Assembly: GCF_900096585.1 (NCBI RefSeq)
Contig: NZ_FMYH01000003.1
Coordinates: forward strand, 62,001-126,000
Length of the DNA stretch: 64,000 bases
Source: Sanguibacter gelidistatuariae
GTDB lineage: Bacteria > Actinomycetota > Actinomycetes > Actinomycetales > Cellulomonadaceae
Direction: 5' to 3'
The translations under genes were made by a program, and so were the position numbers. The notes under the pieces were generated by a model. That model was not told the origin of the DNA. It made no database searches and was given only the letters and a program-made list of their open reading frames with translations. The first letter of the stretch is position 1. Every line of letters starts with the position of its first letter. Shown piece by piece: positions 1 to 8,363 of this stretch.

Positions 1-424
1 CGTTGAGCCCGCCGCAGCCGTTGGTGAGGATCACGGTCTGAGCGCCCGCGGCGGCCGCCGTACGGATCCCGTGCACGACGGCGCGCACACCCTTGCCCTC
101 GTACAGGTGCGTGCGCGAGCCGAGGACCAGGGCGTGCTTGCCGGTCGCACCGATCCGGATCGAGCGCAGCGTGCCCACGTGCCCTTCGACGGCCGGCTTG
201 GAGAAGCCGGGGATCTCGTCGCTGGGGATCTCCGCGACGGTCTCCCCGAGCAGGTCGGCCGCACCGCCCCAGCCGGACCCGAGCACGAGGGCCACGTCGT
301 GGGAGGCGACGCCGGTGACGCGGGCGATGTGTGCCGCGGCGTCACGGGCGAGGTCGAAGGGATCGACGTCGGAGCGGAAGGCCGGGGTGGTGGCCGAGGG
401 CGTGGGGACAGGGTGAGTCGTCAT
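1..424 (-). CDS. purine nucleoside phosphorylase, N-terminal part (runs off the window)
   Basis: Phosphorolysis of purine nucleosides in the cytoplasm (salvage). About 141 codons are visible, from ATG at 424 to the window edge; the C-terminus lies outside. The translation shows the phosphate-loop motif ALVLGSGWGG near residue 47 and TVILTNGCGGLN at the visible end, which match the trimeric PNP (DeoD/PunA of actinobacteria) family. A TAACCT hexamer at 432-437 ends 7 nt before the ATG, so the mRNA is probably leaderless. It is divergent from the LpdA-type gene at 521, the same neighbourhood as Rv3303c-Rv3307 of M. tuberculosis. The family is clear; the exact substrate range is inferred. Confidence 0.9.
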   Translation of the reverse strand, partial: MTTHPVPTPSATTPAFRSDVDPFDLARDAAAHIARVTGVASHDVALVLGSGWGGAADLLGETVAEIPSDEIPGFSKPAVEGHVGTLRSIRIGATGKHALVLGSRTHLYEGKGVRAVVHGIRTAAAAGAQTVILTNGCGGLN

Positions 425-431
425 GCATCTG

Positions 432-437
432 AGGTTA
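432..437 (-). promoter_or_regulatory. -10 element of leaderless PNP promoter
   Basis: TAACCT on the minus strand ends 7 nt before the ATG at 424. The same hexamer stands before prfB at 63717. Confidence 0.55.
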
Positions 438-520
438 TCCGGGTTGGGCGGCTGAGACGACTGCGCGCGCTGGTCAGCCCACGGATGGATTACTGGGGAG
501 TTGCTGAGATACTGAGGCAC

Positions 521-1999
521 GTGACTCAGACTTCGCCTCCCGCTCCCGCCTTAGCCCCCGACTCCTCCTCGACGGACCTGCAGACGACCCGCATCGTCAT
601 CCTCGGGGGAGGCCCGGGTGGCTACGAGGCTGCGCTCGTGGCCCGTCGCCTCGGCGCCGACGTGACCATCGTCGAGCGGCAGGGCGTGGGCGGCGCGGCC
701 GTCCTGACCGACGTCGTGCCGTCCAAGACGCTCATCGCGACGGCCGAGTGGATGACGGTCGCCGAGACCGGCGCGGAGCTGGGGATCCGGGTCGGCGGGA
801 TGCCCGCGGGCGCGGTGCCGCGTCTCGACGTCGACCTCGCCGCGGTCAACACGCGGGTCATGGCGCTCGCGGCCGCGCAGTCGGCGGACATCCGGGCCCG
901 CCTCGAACGGGAGAACATCCGCATCGTGCTGGGTGAGGGGCGCCTGGACGGCCCGGCCCGCGTGATCGTGGACAGCCCCGACGGCGGCGGCGGGCCGCTC
1001 GTGCTCGACGCCGACGTCATCCTCGTCTCGACGGGCGCGACCCCGCGGATCCTGGACACGGCCGTGCCCGACGGCGAGCGCATCTTCACCTGGACCCAGA
1101 TCTACAACCTCACCGAGCTGCCCGAGAAGCTCATCGTCGTCGGCTCGGGGGTCACCGGGGCCGAGTTCGCCGGTGCGTACAACGCCCTGGGCTGCGAGGT
1201 CGTTCTCATCTCGAGCCGCGACCGGGTGCTGCCCGGCGAGGACGCCGACGCCGCGAACCTGATCGAAGAGGTCTTCAAGGGCCGCGGTATGACGGTCAGG
1301 TCGCGCTCGCGCGCGGAGTCCGCCCGGGTGATCGGCTCAGGCGCCGGCGCCCGGGTCGAGGTCACGCTGTCCGACGGCTCCGTGGTCGAGGGTTCCCACC
1401 TGCTCATGGCCGTCGGGTCCATCCCGAGCACGTCGGGGATCGGCCTCGAGGAGGCGGGGGTGCGCCTGACGGCGTCGGGCCACATCGAGGTCGACAAGGT
1501 CTCCCGCACGAGCGCGCGCGGGGTCTATGCGGCCGGGGACTGCACGGGAGTGTTCCCGCTCGCGAGCGTGGCGGCCATGCAGGGACGCGTGGCCATGTCG
1601 CACGCCCTGGGCGACGCGGTGGCCCCGATCAAGCTGCGCACCGTCGCGGCGAACATCTTCACCGCCCCTGAGATTGCGACCGTCGGATACTCCGAGAAGA
1701 AGCTCATCGAACAGGGCTCGAAGTACCTCACGACGATCCTGCCGCTGAGCCGCAACCCGCGCGCGAAGATGCTCGGCATCCGCGACGGCTTCGTCAAGAT
1801 GTTCTCCCACCCCGACGCCGGCGTCGTGCTCGGCGGGGTGGTCGTGGCGCCGCGGGCGAGCGAGCTGATCTTCCCGATCACCCTCGCCGTCGAGCACCGC
1901 CTTACGGCCGACGACGTCGCCGAGGCGTTCACGGTCTACCCGTCGCTGTCCGGCTCGATCGGCGAGGTCGCCCGGATGAGCCACCACCTCACCGAATAG
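521..1999 (+). CDS. lpdA: LpdA-type NAD(P)H:quinone flavoprotein reductase lacking the redox disulfide
   Basis: 492-residue flavoprotein disulfide reductase-like protein. It has an FAD-binding GGGPGG near residues 29-34, a second nucleotide-binding motif VVGSGVTGAEFAG in the middle, the GDCTG segment that contacts FAD, and a C-terminal dimerisation domain. In true dihydrolipoamide dehydrogenases a CxxxxC pair precedes VPSK; here the segment reads GGAAVLTDVVPSK with no cysteine. This is the hallmark of mycobacterial LpdA (Rv3303c), an NAD(P)H quinone reductase of similar length. GTG at 521 is preferred because the open frame further upstream overlaps the divergent PNP gene; GATACT at 508-513 could be a leaderless -10. 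Quinone reductase activity is inferred from the family. Confidence 0.85.
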   Translation: MTQTSPPAPALAPDSSSTDLQTTRIVILGGGPGGYEAALVARRLGADVTIVERQGVGGAAVLTDVVPSKTLIATAEWMTVAETGAELGIRVGGMPAGAVPRLDVDLAAVNTRVMALAAAQSADIRARLERENIRIVLGEGRLDGPARVIVDSPDGGGGPLVLDADVILVSTGATPRILDTAVPDGERIFTWTQIYNLTELPEKLIVVGSGVTGAEFAGAYNALGCEVVLISSRDRVLPGEDADAANLIEEVFKGRGMTVRSRSRAESARVIGSGAGARVEVTLSDGSVVEGSHLLMAVGSIPSTSGIGLEEAGVRLTASGHIEVDKVSRTSARGVYAAGDCTGVFPLASVAAMQGRVAMSHALGDAVAPIKLRTVAANIFTAPEIATVGYSEKKLIEQGSKYLTTILPLSRNPRAKMLGIRDGFVKMFSHPDAGVVLGGVVVAPRASELIFPITLAVEHRLTADDVAEAFTVYPSLSGSIGEVARMSHHLTE

Positions 2000-2033
2000 C
2001 CCACCCCCAGTCCGCCGAGCCCCGCCCACCCTT

Positions 2034-2097
2034 CGCTGAGTGCGGGCGAATGGCTGGTCTGTGTCCGGTTTGGGCAGCCATTCGCCCGCACTCAGCG
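2034..2097. repeat. 64-bp dispersed palindromic repeat, copy 1 (possible terminator)
   Basis: Perfect 23-bp inverted repeat (2034-2056 and 2075-2097) around an 18-nt loop, between the 3' ends of the convergent LpdA and 162-aa genes. A second copy, inverted in orientation with the same 18-nt loop length and a shared loop core CCCAAACCGGACA, lies at 12506-12569. A partial third arm (GCACTCAGCGG, 2110-2120) follows at once and contains the stop codon of the next gene. It could form a strong hairpin and end transcription from both sides. Confidence 0.85.
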
Positions 2098-2113
2098 GAC
2101 GCTGGAGCCGCAC

Positions 2114-2602
2114 TCAGCGGAGGGCGACCTGGCCGACGGCGAGGGTCACGTGGGCGGTCGCGTCGCGCAGGTCGAAGTCCGTGACGGTGACGCCGGTCGC
2201 CTTGGCGGCGACGGCGTCCTGCAGGCGCACGGCGAGGACCGGCTCGCCCTCGCCCTTGCGGATCTCCACGAGGCCCGCGGGCAGCCCGCGCCGGGTGAGC
2301 GCGGACTCGATCGGCCCGGTGAGGTGGTTGAGCAGCTTGTGCGCGGGCAGCGCCCGCGCGTGCGCGGTGATGACGAAGGTCGCCACGCCCAGGTCGTACC
2401 CGGAGAACGTCGCGGTCACCGCCACGGTGCCGATGGCCGCCGCTGCGACCCGCAGCGGGAACGGGGCGTCCGGGACCACCCGCAGGTCGATGTCGAGCAG
2501 GAGCGAGGAACCCTCGGCGGTGACCGATCGGATGACCGGGGGGAGTGGCTCCTTGGCCGCGGCGAGCGCGACGGCCTCGGACACGGGAAGCAGGATCTGC
2601 AT
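2114..2602 (-). CDS. conserved hypothetical protein (162 aa)
   Basis: No family recognised. The protein has 162 residues, no signal peptide and no obvious membrane segment, and alternates short hydrophobic beta-like stretches (LLLDIDLRVV, VTATFSGYDLG, HVTLAVGQVAL), which suggests a beta-rich fold. It has no conserved catalytic motif that I can see. ATG at 2602 has AGGAG at a good distance. It starts 8 nt after the stop of the endonuclease/exonuclease/phosphatase gene, so the two are probably cotranscribed. Its stop codon lies inside the extra arm of the palindromic repeat at 2110-2120, suggesting that the repeat may have shaped the 3' end of the gene. Confidence 0.7.
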   Translation of the reverse strand: MQILLPVSEAVALAAAKEPLPPVIRSVTAEGSSLLLDIDLRVVPDAPFPLRVAAAAIGTVAVTATFSGYDLGVATFVITAHARALPAHKLLNHLTGPIESALTRRGLPAGLVEIRKGEGEPVLAVRLQDAVAAKATGVTVTDFDLRDATAHVTLAVGQVALR

Positions 2603-2610
2603 GATGGCTC

Positions 2611-4596
2611 CTAGGGGGTGGGTACGGCGTCGACGGTCACGGTGGTCACGAGCGGGCGGTGGTCGGACTCCTGGGTGTCCAGGACGGCGAAGTTGGTGAA
2701 CGTCACGCCGCTCCCGAAGACCCAGTCGATGCGTTGGTCCGGGACGAGGCTGGGATGGGTCAGGTCGGCCGGGTTCCCGGCCGAGTCCTGCGCGCTGACC
2801 AGCCCAGCGGCCGCGAGCATGTGCGGCTCAGGCCAGCCCGGCTCGGCGTTGAGGTCGCCGGCCAGCAGGTAGGCCCCCGAGACGGGTTGGGCCTCGAGCA
2901 GCACGCTGAGCTGCTCGAGCCGGGTGGGGGTGTTCTCGGCGCGGTGCTGCAGGTGCACGGAGGTGATCCGGACGGGCACGCCGTCGGTCAGCGTCCCCGA
3001 GATCGCCGAGCGGCTCTGCGGGCCGTCCCCGAAGGGCAGTGCGGTGCGCTCGACGCCCGTGAGCTCGCCCAGGTAAGGCTTCCACATGATGACGTTGCCG
3101 AACTGGCGGTCCGCGGCCGGTACGAAGACGAATTCCATGTCGAGCTCCTGGGACAGGTAGGTGGCCATGTCCGCGCCGCCGCCCATGACCCAGCCGCGGG
3201 AGACCTCCTGGAGCGTGACGACGTCGGCCCCGGACTCGCGGATTACCGCGGCCATGTCCGACAGCTCGACCGCGGGCTCCGCGCTCACCCCGTAGTGCAG
3301 GTTCCAGTCGAGGAGCCGGAAGGACCCGGGCATGCGGTCGACCGCGCTCGGTGCGCCGGTCGGCACGACCATCGCGATGCCGACGAGACCGAGCAGGGCG
3401 GTGGCCACGAGCGCCGGGCCCTGCACCCGCATCGCCAGGGGTGTTGCCGTCAGGTCGACTTCGCCGTCGAAGACGCGTGCCCGGATCCGGGCACGCACGG
3501 ACATGCCGGAGATCAGCACAGCGACGGCCACCGGAAGCACGACGTTCGGGACCGGCAGCGGAAGGTCGTAGTCGAGCTGGTAGACCAGCAGCGGGAGGAT
3601 CAGCCCGAGGCCGGCGCAGGTCGCCGCCCCGGCCAGGCGCAGGGATCGCTGCCGGTGGACGGGCCGGGTGAGCGCCTGGGCGAGGGCGATCGTCGTCGAA
3701 CCGGCGAGCAGCACGATCGAGGCCGCCACGAGGACCGACACGACCGTGCCGGGATCGTGGGGCCAGCCGATCGTGAAGAACACGAGCGCGGCGGCCCCGC
3801 CCGATACCACGACGACGATCGCGTCGGTCCAGGCGGGCAACCGGGTGGGGTCGGGGGCCGGCAGGGCCAGCAACCCCGCCGTGCCCAGCGCGGCGACGAT
3901 GATCACCAGGCCGGACAACCACAGCGGCAGGCCCGCCTGGGAGGAGATGAAGGCGGGGTTCGCGAAGGTCATGACGGCCAGCCCCAGGTACGGTCCGATC
4001 AGCCACAGACCGCGGACCGCGGGAGCGGCAGGCAGTGCCCGCAGCCGCCAGGCCAGCGTGACGGCGGTGGCCACGAGCGCGAGGGCGACCAGCCAGCCTA
4101 GCGCGCCCGGGCGCCACACGGAGTCCCAGGTGCGCAGCGCGAGGTTGAGCGCGGCGGAGACCGCCAGACCGCCGCCCACCCCGGCGGCGACCGCGCGCCC
4201 GGACACCCGGGCGACGGCTGCGGCCACCACGACGACGATCGCCACGGACAGCGCAACCGTGGCCAGGGCCGTGCCGTAGCGCACCGACCCGCTCAGCCCC
4301 TGGGTCGCCACCCGCCCGACGGCGAGGGCGACGACGGCGAGCAGGACCACCCGGCCGTCGATCGGTCGCCGCACGCACAGGGCGAGCACGAACAGCCCGG
4401 CCGCGGCGTAGGTTCCCACGGCTGTGACAGCCGCGGCGATCACCCCGGTCGTGAAGGCGGCGTCGATGAGCGGCCCGCTCATCCGGGCGAGCTCGGCGGT
4501 GATCGCCGTGACGACGACGAGCAGGGCCGTGAGGGCGGCCTGCGGATGCTGCGTGGTGAGCGGTGCCGTCGTGCTGGCAGGGCTGTGGGCGGTCAT
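2611..4596 (-). CDS. multi-spanning membrane protein with endonuclease/exonuclease/phosphatase domain
   Basis: 661 residues. Roughly residues 20-410 form about ten hydrophobic segments. The C-terminal 240 residues are an EEP (DNase I-like) domain with the conserved blocks RLLDWNLHYG, DVVTLQEVSRGW (catalytic Glu), LLAGDLNAEPGW (Asp/Asn) and ESDHRPLVTTV (Asp-His). EEP domains hydrolyse phosphodiesters, phosphoinositides or sphingomyelin; here the active site is predicted on the outer face of the membrane, so a lipid or extracellular nucleic acid substrate is possible but unproven. ATG 4596 is supported by a leaderless TAGCGT at 4603-4608. It is followed closely by the 162-aa gene. Confidence 0.8.
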   Translation of the reverse strand: MTAHSPASTTAPLTTQHPQAALTALLVVVTAITAELARMSGPLIDAAFTTGVIAAAVTAVGTYAAAGLFVLALCVRRPIDGRVVLLAVVALAVGRVATQGLSGSVRYGTALATVALSVAIVVVVAAAVARVSGRAVAAGVGGGLAVSAALNLALRTWDSVWRPGALGWLVALALVATAVTLAWRLRALPAAPAVRGLWLIGPYLGLAVMTFANPAFISSQAGLPLWLSGLVIIVAALGTAGLLALPAPDPTRLPAWTDAIVVVVSGGAAALVFFTIGWPHDPGTVVSVLVAASIVLLAGSTTIALAQALTRPVHRQRSLRLAGAATCAGLGLILPLLVYQLDYDLPLPVPNVVLPVAVAVLISGMSVRARIRARVFDGEVDLTATPLAMRVQGPALVATALLGLVGIAMVVPTGAPSAVDRMPGSFRLLDWNLHYGVSAEPAVELSDMAAVIRESGADVVTLQEVSRGWVMGGGADMATYLSQELDMEFVFVPAADRQFGNVIMWKPYLGELTGVERTALPFGDGPQSRSAISGTLTDGVPVRITSVHLQHRAENTPTRLEQLSVLLEAQPVSGAYLLAGDLNAEPGWPEPHMLAAAGLVSAQDSAGNPADLTHPSLVPDQRIDWVFGSGVTFTNFAVLDTQESDHRPLVTTVTVDAVPTP

Positions 4597-4602
4597 AGGA
4601 CG

Positions 4603-4608
4603 ACGCTA
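4603..4608 (-). promoter_or_regulatory. -10 element of leaderless EEP-protein promoter
   Basis: TAGCGT on the minus strand ends 6 nt before the ATG at 4596; no ribosome binding site is visible. Confidence 0.5.
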
Positions 4609-4633
4609 CTCGTCTACGGACTCGCGCCGCGCA

Positions 4634-6037
4634 TCACGCCTCGAACAGCCCCTGGCCGACGTACGCGCCGTCCGCTCCGCCGAGGGGCGCGCCCGCGGGG
4701 ATGCCGGGTGGCACGGCCCACAGGCCCGAGCCGGTGTGGCGCAGGTACTCGCTCATGAGGTCGTCGCGGGCGAGGGTGTTCTGCATGGGGATGTACTGGG
4801 TCGCGGGGTTGCGGACGAAGGCGATGAAGAACAGTCCGGCGTCCAGGCGACCCAGGCCGTCGGAGCCGTCGGTGTAGTTGTACCCGCGGCGCAGCATCCG
4901 GGCGCCGTTGTTGTTGGTCGGGTGGGCGAGCGCGACGTGCGAGGTCGGGTCGATGAGTGGCAGGTCGCCGCGGCCGGCCTTGGCGAAGTTGGGCTCGGTG
5001 AGCTCGGTGCCTCCGGACAGCGGCGCACCCGTGTGCTTGGTGCGCCCGACGACGGTCTCCTGCTCGCGCAGCGAGGACCGGTCCCACGTCTCGATGGTCA
5101 TCCGGATCCGGCGCGCCACGAGGTAGGAGCCGCCGGTGAGCCAGGAAGAGTCGGTGGCCCTGTCGCCTGCGGCGTCGTCGGCCGCGCTGTCATCGGCAGA
5201 GACCCACACCTGGGAGGTGACGGCGTCGGTCTCCTCGGACTTGATGTTGGCCGTGCCGTCCTTGAAGCCGAAGAGGTTGCGGGGGGTGGTCTGCGCGGTC
5301 GACGTCGACGACGTCCGCCCGTAGCCGAGCTGGCTCCAGCGCACCGAGGCGGTGCCGAAGGCGATCCTGGCGAGGTTGCGGATGGCGTGGACTGCGACCT
5401 GGGGGTCGTCGGCGCAGGCCTGGATGGCAAGGTCGCCGCCGCAGCGGGCGTCCTCGAGGGCGTCGGCCGGGAAGTGCGGGAGGTCAGCGAGCAGGGCGGG
5501 GCGGCGGGCGGCGAGGCCGTAGCGGTCCGCGCCGTCCGAGTCGGTGAACAGCGACGGGCCGAAGCCGAACGTGATCGTCAGGCCCGACGCGTTCAGCCCC
5601 TCCGCCTCGCCGGTGTCGTCCGGCGGCGCGTCGTAGGGGCCCGCGCCGGGCTCGAACTCCCCGGCGGGCAGGCCCTGGGTCATCCGCTCGGCGGCCACGG
5701 TCCACGCCTTGAGCAGGGCCACGACCGCCTCGCGGGAGTCGGTGATGAGGTCGAAGGTCGCGAAGTGCAGGCGGTCCTGCGCCGGGGTCGTGATCCCGGC
5801 CTGGTGCGGGCCGGTGAAGGGGTAGACGTCGGCGACCGGTGAGGTTGCCGGCGCGGTGGAGCGCCCGGCCGCGAAGCCGCCGGCCGCGCCGATGCCGAGG
5901 GCGGCCACGCCCGCCCCCGCAAGGCCGAGCAGGCTGCGCCGGGAGACGGCGCCGGCCTGGTCGGCCTCGCTGGCGGCCTCGGGCGCGATGGAGTCCGAGG
6001 ACTGGGTCGAGCCCGAGGTCGGGGGCATCTGGGACAT
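4634..6037 (-). CDS. efeB: EfeB, Tat-exported Dyp-type haem peroxidase of the Efe iron system
   Basis: 467 residues. A twin-arginine signal (SRRSLLGLAGAG, about 32-43) is followed by a hydrophobic stretch with small residues. The mature part is a Dyp-type peroxidase: the signature GFKDGTAN is present (GxxDG motif with the distal Asp) and a histidine in DPTSHVALAHP is the likely proximal haem ligand. EfeB works extracellularly, oxidising ferrous iron or acting on haem for uptake by EfeUO. AAGG lies upstream of ATG 6037. It is the third gene of efeU-efeO-efeB, 42 nt after efeO. Length and order fit the family well. Confidence 0.93.
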   Translation of the reverse strand: MSQMPPTSGSTQSSDSIAPEAASEADQAGAVSRRSLLGLAGAGVAALGIGAAGGFAAGRSTAPATSPVADVYPFTGPHQAGITTPAQDRLHFATFDLITDSREAVVALLKAWTVAAERMTQGLPAGEFEPGAGPYDAPPDDTGEAEGLNASGLTITFGFGPSLFTDSDGADRYGLAARRPALLADLPHFPADALEDARCGGDLAIQACADDPQVAVHAIRNLARIAFGTASVRWSQLGYGRTSSTSTAQTTPRNLFGFKDGTANIKSEETDAVTSQVWVSADDSAADDAAGDRATDSSWLTGGSYLVARRIRMTIETWDRSSLREQETVVGRTKHTGAPLSGGTELTEPNFAKAGRGDLPLIDPTSHVALAHPTNNNGARMLRRGYNYTDGSDGLGRLDAGLFFIAFVRNPATQYIPMQNTLARDDLMSEYLRHTGSGLWAVPPGIPAGAPLGGADGAYVGQGLFEA

Positions 6038-6079
6038 GGCTACCTTCGTGCTGGTGCTGGTCGGCGCGAGTGGCGCGAG

Positions 6080-7321
6080 CTACAGGACGACGGCCGCGGT
6101 GAGCTTGGACAGCGGCTCGCCGAGCGCGTTGACCGAGTCGGCCAGCTGCTTGACCTGGGCCTCGGTCAGGGCTGTGTACAGGACGAACCCGTCACCGGAA
6201 CGCTGGGCGTCGAGCAGGCCCTGGATCGTGGCGAACTGGGTGTCGAGGGTCGCGGCCAGGTCGGCATCCTGGGCGAGGACGATGTCCCGCAGCCCGTCGT
6301 AGGCGACCTTGGCGCCGTCGACGTTGGCCTGGAAGTCCCACAGGTCGGTGTGCGACCAGATCTCTTCCTCACCGGTGACCTTGCCGGTCGCGACCTCGTC
6401 GAGCAGGCCCTTGGCACCGTTGCCGATGCTCGCGGCGTCGATCGTCTCGGCGAACTCGCTCGTGTGGACGCGGTCGTTGAGCTCGGTCGTGTCGGCGAGA
6501 AGTTGGTCGGCGTACTGGGTGCGCTGCTCAGTCGTCAGCGGGAGGTAGGCCGCGCCGTCGTTGGCCTCGGGGGCCGGGGCCCACAGGTCCTTCTCGAGCA
6601 GGTGCCAGCCGGTCCACTCCTGGCCTTCTTCGAGGTCGGCCTGGCGCAGGTCCATCCGCGGGTCGAGGTCACCGAAGGACTCCGCGACCGGCTCGATGCG
6701 CTCCCAGTGCACGCGGGTGCTGGCGTAGAGGTCGCGCGCCCCCTGGTCGTCGCCGGCGAGGTAGGCGTCGACGAATGCCTGGGTCCCGGTGAGCAGCTGC
6801 TCGGACTGATCCTTGACGTAGGCGACGTAGTTGGTCGTGGCGACCGCGACCTGGTCGGCGAGCTCGCCCGTGGGGCTCACGTCCACGCCGGAGTCGGTCA
6901 CGGTGAAGTCGGAGCGGATGCCGTCGCCGACCATGCCGGGCTTGCACGCGGTGATGTAGGTGCCGGGCTTGGCGGTGACGACGAGGTCGCGGCTCAGGCC
7001 GGGACCGATGTTCTCGACCTCGGAGACGATGCGCAGGCCGTCCTCGGCGAGCAGGTAGAACTCGGTGACGTCGTTGCCGGAGTTCGTCACGGAGAACACG
7101 ACATTCCCGGACGGCGCTTGCGCGGCAGAGAGTGTGCACGCGTCGGCGGTCGAGTCGACGGTGAGCTTCGCGGCGCCGCCAGCCGAGCCGGTCGCGTCGG
7201 CCGAGGCGTTGTTGTTGGTGCACGCCGCGAGGGGGAGCAGCAGCGCGAAGGCGCCCGCCGCGACGGCGGTGCGGGTGGTGGCTCGGGTGGTGGCTCGGGT
7301 GGTGAAACTGGGACGGCTCAT
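6080..7321 (-). CDS. efeO: EfeO, iron-uptake lipoprotein with cupredoxin and M75 domains
   Basis: 413 residues. The N-terminus is a lipoprotein signal ending in the lipobox LAAC (Cys34). A cupredoxin-like EfeO_N domain follows (about 45-140), then an imelysin/peptidase-M75 domain carrying the HWERIE (HxxE) metal motif. EfeO is the extracellular ferric/ferrous-binding partner that passes iron to the EfeU permease. ATG 7321 has GGAGG upstream and overlaps the efeU stop (ATGA), showing translational coupling. The n-region of the signal peptide is encoded by three tandem 12-bp repeats (7269-7304), giving Thr-Thr-Arg-Ala repeats. A longer open frame to 8263 only reads the antisense frame of efeU and is not the gene. 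Confidence 0.93.
   Translation of the reverse strand: MSRPSFTTRATTRATTRTAVAAGAFALLLPLAACTNNNASADATGSAGGAAKLTVDSTADACTLSAAQAPSGNVVFSVTNSGNDVTEFYLLAEDGLRIVSEVENIGPGLSRDLVVTAKPGTYITACKPGMVGDGIRSDFTVTDSGVDVSPTGELADQVAVATTNYVAYVKDQSEQLLTGTQAFVDAYLAGDDQGARDLYASTRVHWERIEPVAESFGDLDPRMDLRQADLEEGQEWTGWHLLEKDLWAPAPEANDGAAYLPLTTEQRTQYADQLLADTTELNDRVHTSEFAETIDAASIGNGAKGLLDEVATGKVTGEEEIWSHTDLWDFQANVDGAKVAYDGLRDIVLAQDADLAATLDTQFATIQGLLDAQRSGDGFVLYTALTEAQVKQLADSVNALGEPLSKLTAAVVL
7269..7304. repeat. three tandem 12-bp repeats in the efeO signal-peptide region
   Basis: Three consecutive copies of a 12-mer ending GGGTGGTG, the last two identical; they encode TTRA-like repeats in the n-region of the EfeO signal peptide. 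Confidence 0.8.
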
Positions 7322-8193
7322 GCATTTCCTCCGTTGGTGGATGCGGCGAGCCCCGCCGTGGCGGGGGCGGGCGCAGGCGCGGTACGGGGCGAGCCGAACC
7401 AGACTGTGCGGATGTAGACGGTCAGGACAGGGACGACGTAGGCAACCCAGACGATGGCTTGCAGCCATGTCGTGGCGGGGGAGAAGTTGAACACGCCCTT
7501 GAGCAGCGTCGCGTACCAGCTCGAGGGCGGGATCGTCACGGACACATCGAAGGCGAGGTTGTGCAGGCCCGGCAGGATGCCGGCCTCCTGGAGGTCGTGC
7601 ACGCCGTAGGCGAGCACACCGGCGGCGATGACGATCAGGACCAGCCCGGTCCAGGCGAAGAAGACCCGCAGGTTGAGCCGGACGGCGCCCTTGTAGACGG
7701 CCCAGCCGAGGACGATGGCCACCGCGAGGCCAAGCACGGCCCCGATCAGCGGTTGAGTGCTGGCCCCGGTCGCCTGGGCGCCGGCCCACAGGAACAGCGC
7801 GGTCTCGAGGCCCTCCCGCCCGACGGCGAGCACAGCCATGACGAGCACGGCCCACTTGCCGGCGGCGACGGCGTCGTCCAGCTTGCCGTGCAGGTCGGCC
7901 TTGAGGTGGCGGGCGGTCTTGCCCATCCAGAAGATCATCCAGGTGATGAGGCCGACGGCGATGATCGACAGCGTGCCGCCGATCGCCTCCTGGGCTTCGA
8001 AGGTCAGGCCGCGCGGGCCGAAGGTCAGCGCCGCACCGAAGGCGAGGGAGGCCAGGACCGCGAGGGCGACGCCCGTCCACAGCTGGGGGAGCAGGTCGCG
8101 GCGCCCGGACTTCACGAGGTAGGCGACGAGGATGCCGACCACGAGGGCCGCTTCGAGGCCCTCGCGCAGACCGATGAGGAAGTTCGCGAACAC
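7318..8193 (-). CDS. efeU: EfeU/FTR1-family iron permease
   Basis: 291 residues with about seven hydrophobic segments. Two REGLE motifs, LREGLEA near residue 10 and VGREGLETA in the middle, are the iron-binding signatures of the OFeT (Ftr1/EfeU) family. The protein imports iron through the cytoplasmic membrane together with EfeO and EfeB. The start is GTG at 8193 (reading MFANFLIGLREG), with GGAAGG about 8 nt upstream; this start places the first REGLE motif in the first membrane helix, as is usual. The stop overlaps efeO. A candidate iron-dependent repressor site lies 20-40 nt upstream, so expression is probably induced by iron starvation. Confidence 0.94.
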   Translation of the reverse strand: MFANFLIGLREGLEAALVVGILVAYLVKSGRRDLLPQLWTGVALAVLASLAFGAALTFGPRGLTFEAQEAIGGTLSIIAVGLITWMIFWMGKTARHLKADLHGKLDDAVAAGKWAVLVMAVLAVGREGLETALFLWAGAQATGASTQPLIGAVLGLAVAIVLGWAVYKGAVRLNLRVFFAWTGLVLIVIAAGVLAYGVHDLQEAGILPGLHNLAFDVSVTIPPSSWYATLLKGVFNFSPATTWLQAIVWVAYVVPVLTVYIRTVWFGSPRTAPAPAPATAGLAASTNGGNA

Positions 8194-8214
8194 GGCTCAA
8201 GCCTTCCGGGAGAT

Positions 8215-8234
8215 TTAGGCAAGGCTTGGCTTGC
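8215..8234 (-). promoter_or_regulatory. candidate IdeR/DtxR iron box before efeUOB
   Basis: The stretch beginning TTAGGCAAGGCTTGG matches 12 of 19 positions of the known iron box TTAGGTTAGGCTAACCTAA. It contains a perfect GCAAG-N6-CTTGC inverted repeat (8219-8234). A second inverted repeat CAAGCCTT/AAGGCTTG spans 8198-8228, partly in the leader. Confidence 0.5.
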
Positions 8235-8363
8235 ATAAAGGTGCGTCGAGAAGAAATGTACAACGCCTGGCCGCGGAATCAAGGGGAGCTGCGGTGAAAA
8301 GTGGTGCAGGTCTCACCTGAGATCGCGGTGACCAAGCCCGTCACCTGCGACGGGCCGCCGAGC

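Noticed and set aside
71-520. N-terminal extension of the LpdA reading frame
   Set aside because: It is antisense to the purine nucleoside phosphorylase gene and contains no flavoprotein sequence; the FAD motif begins after GTG 521.
7322-8263. Extension of the efeO frame to a 727-residue protein
   Set aside because: The added part is an out-of-frame reading of efeU; EfeO has its own ATG, RBS and lipoprotein signal at 7321.
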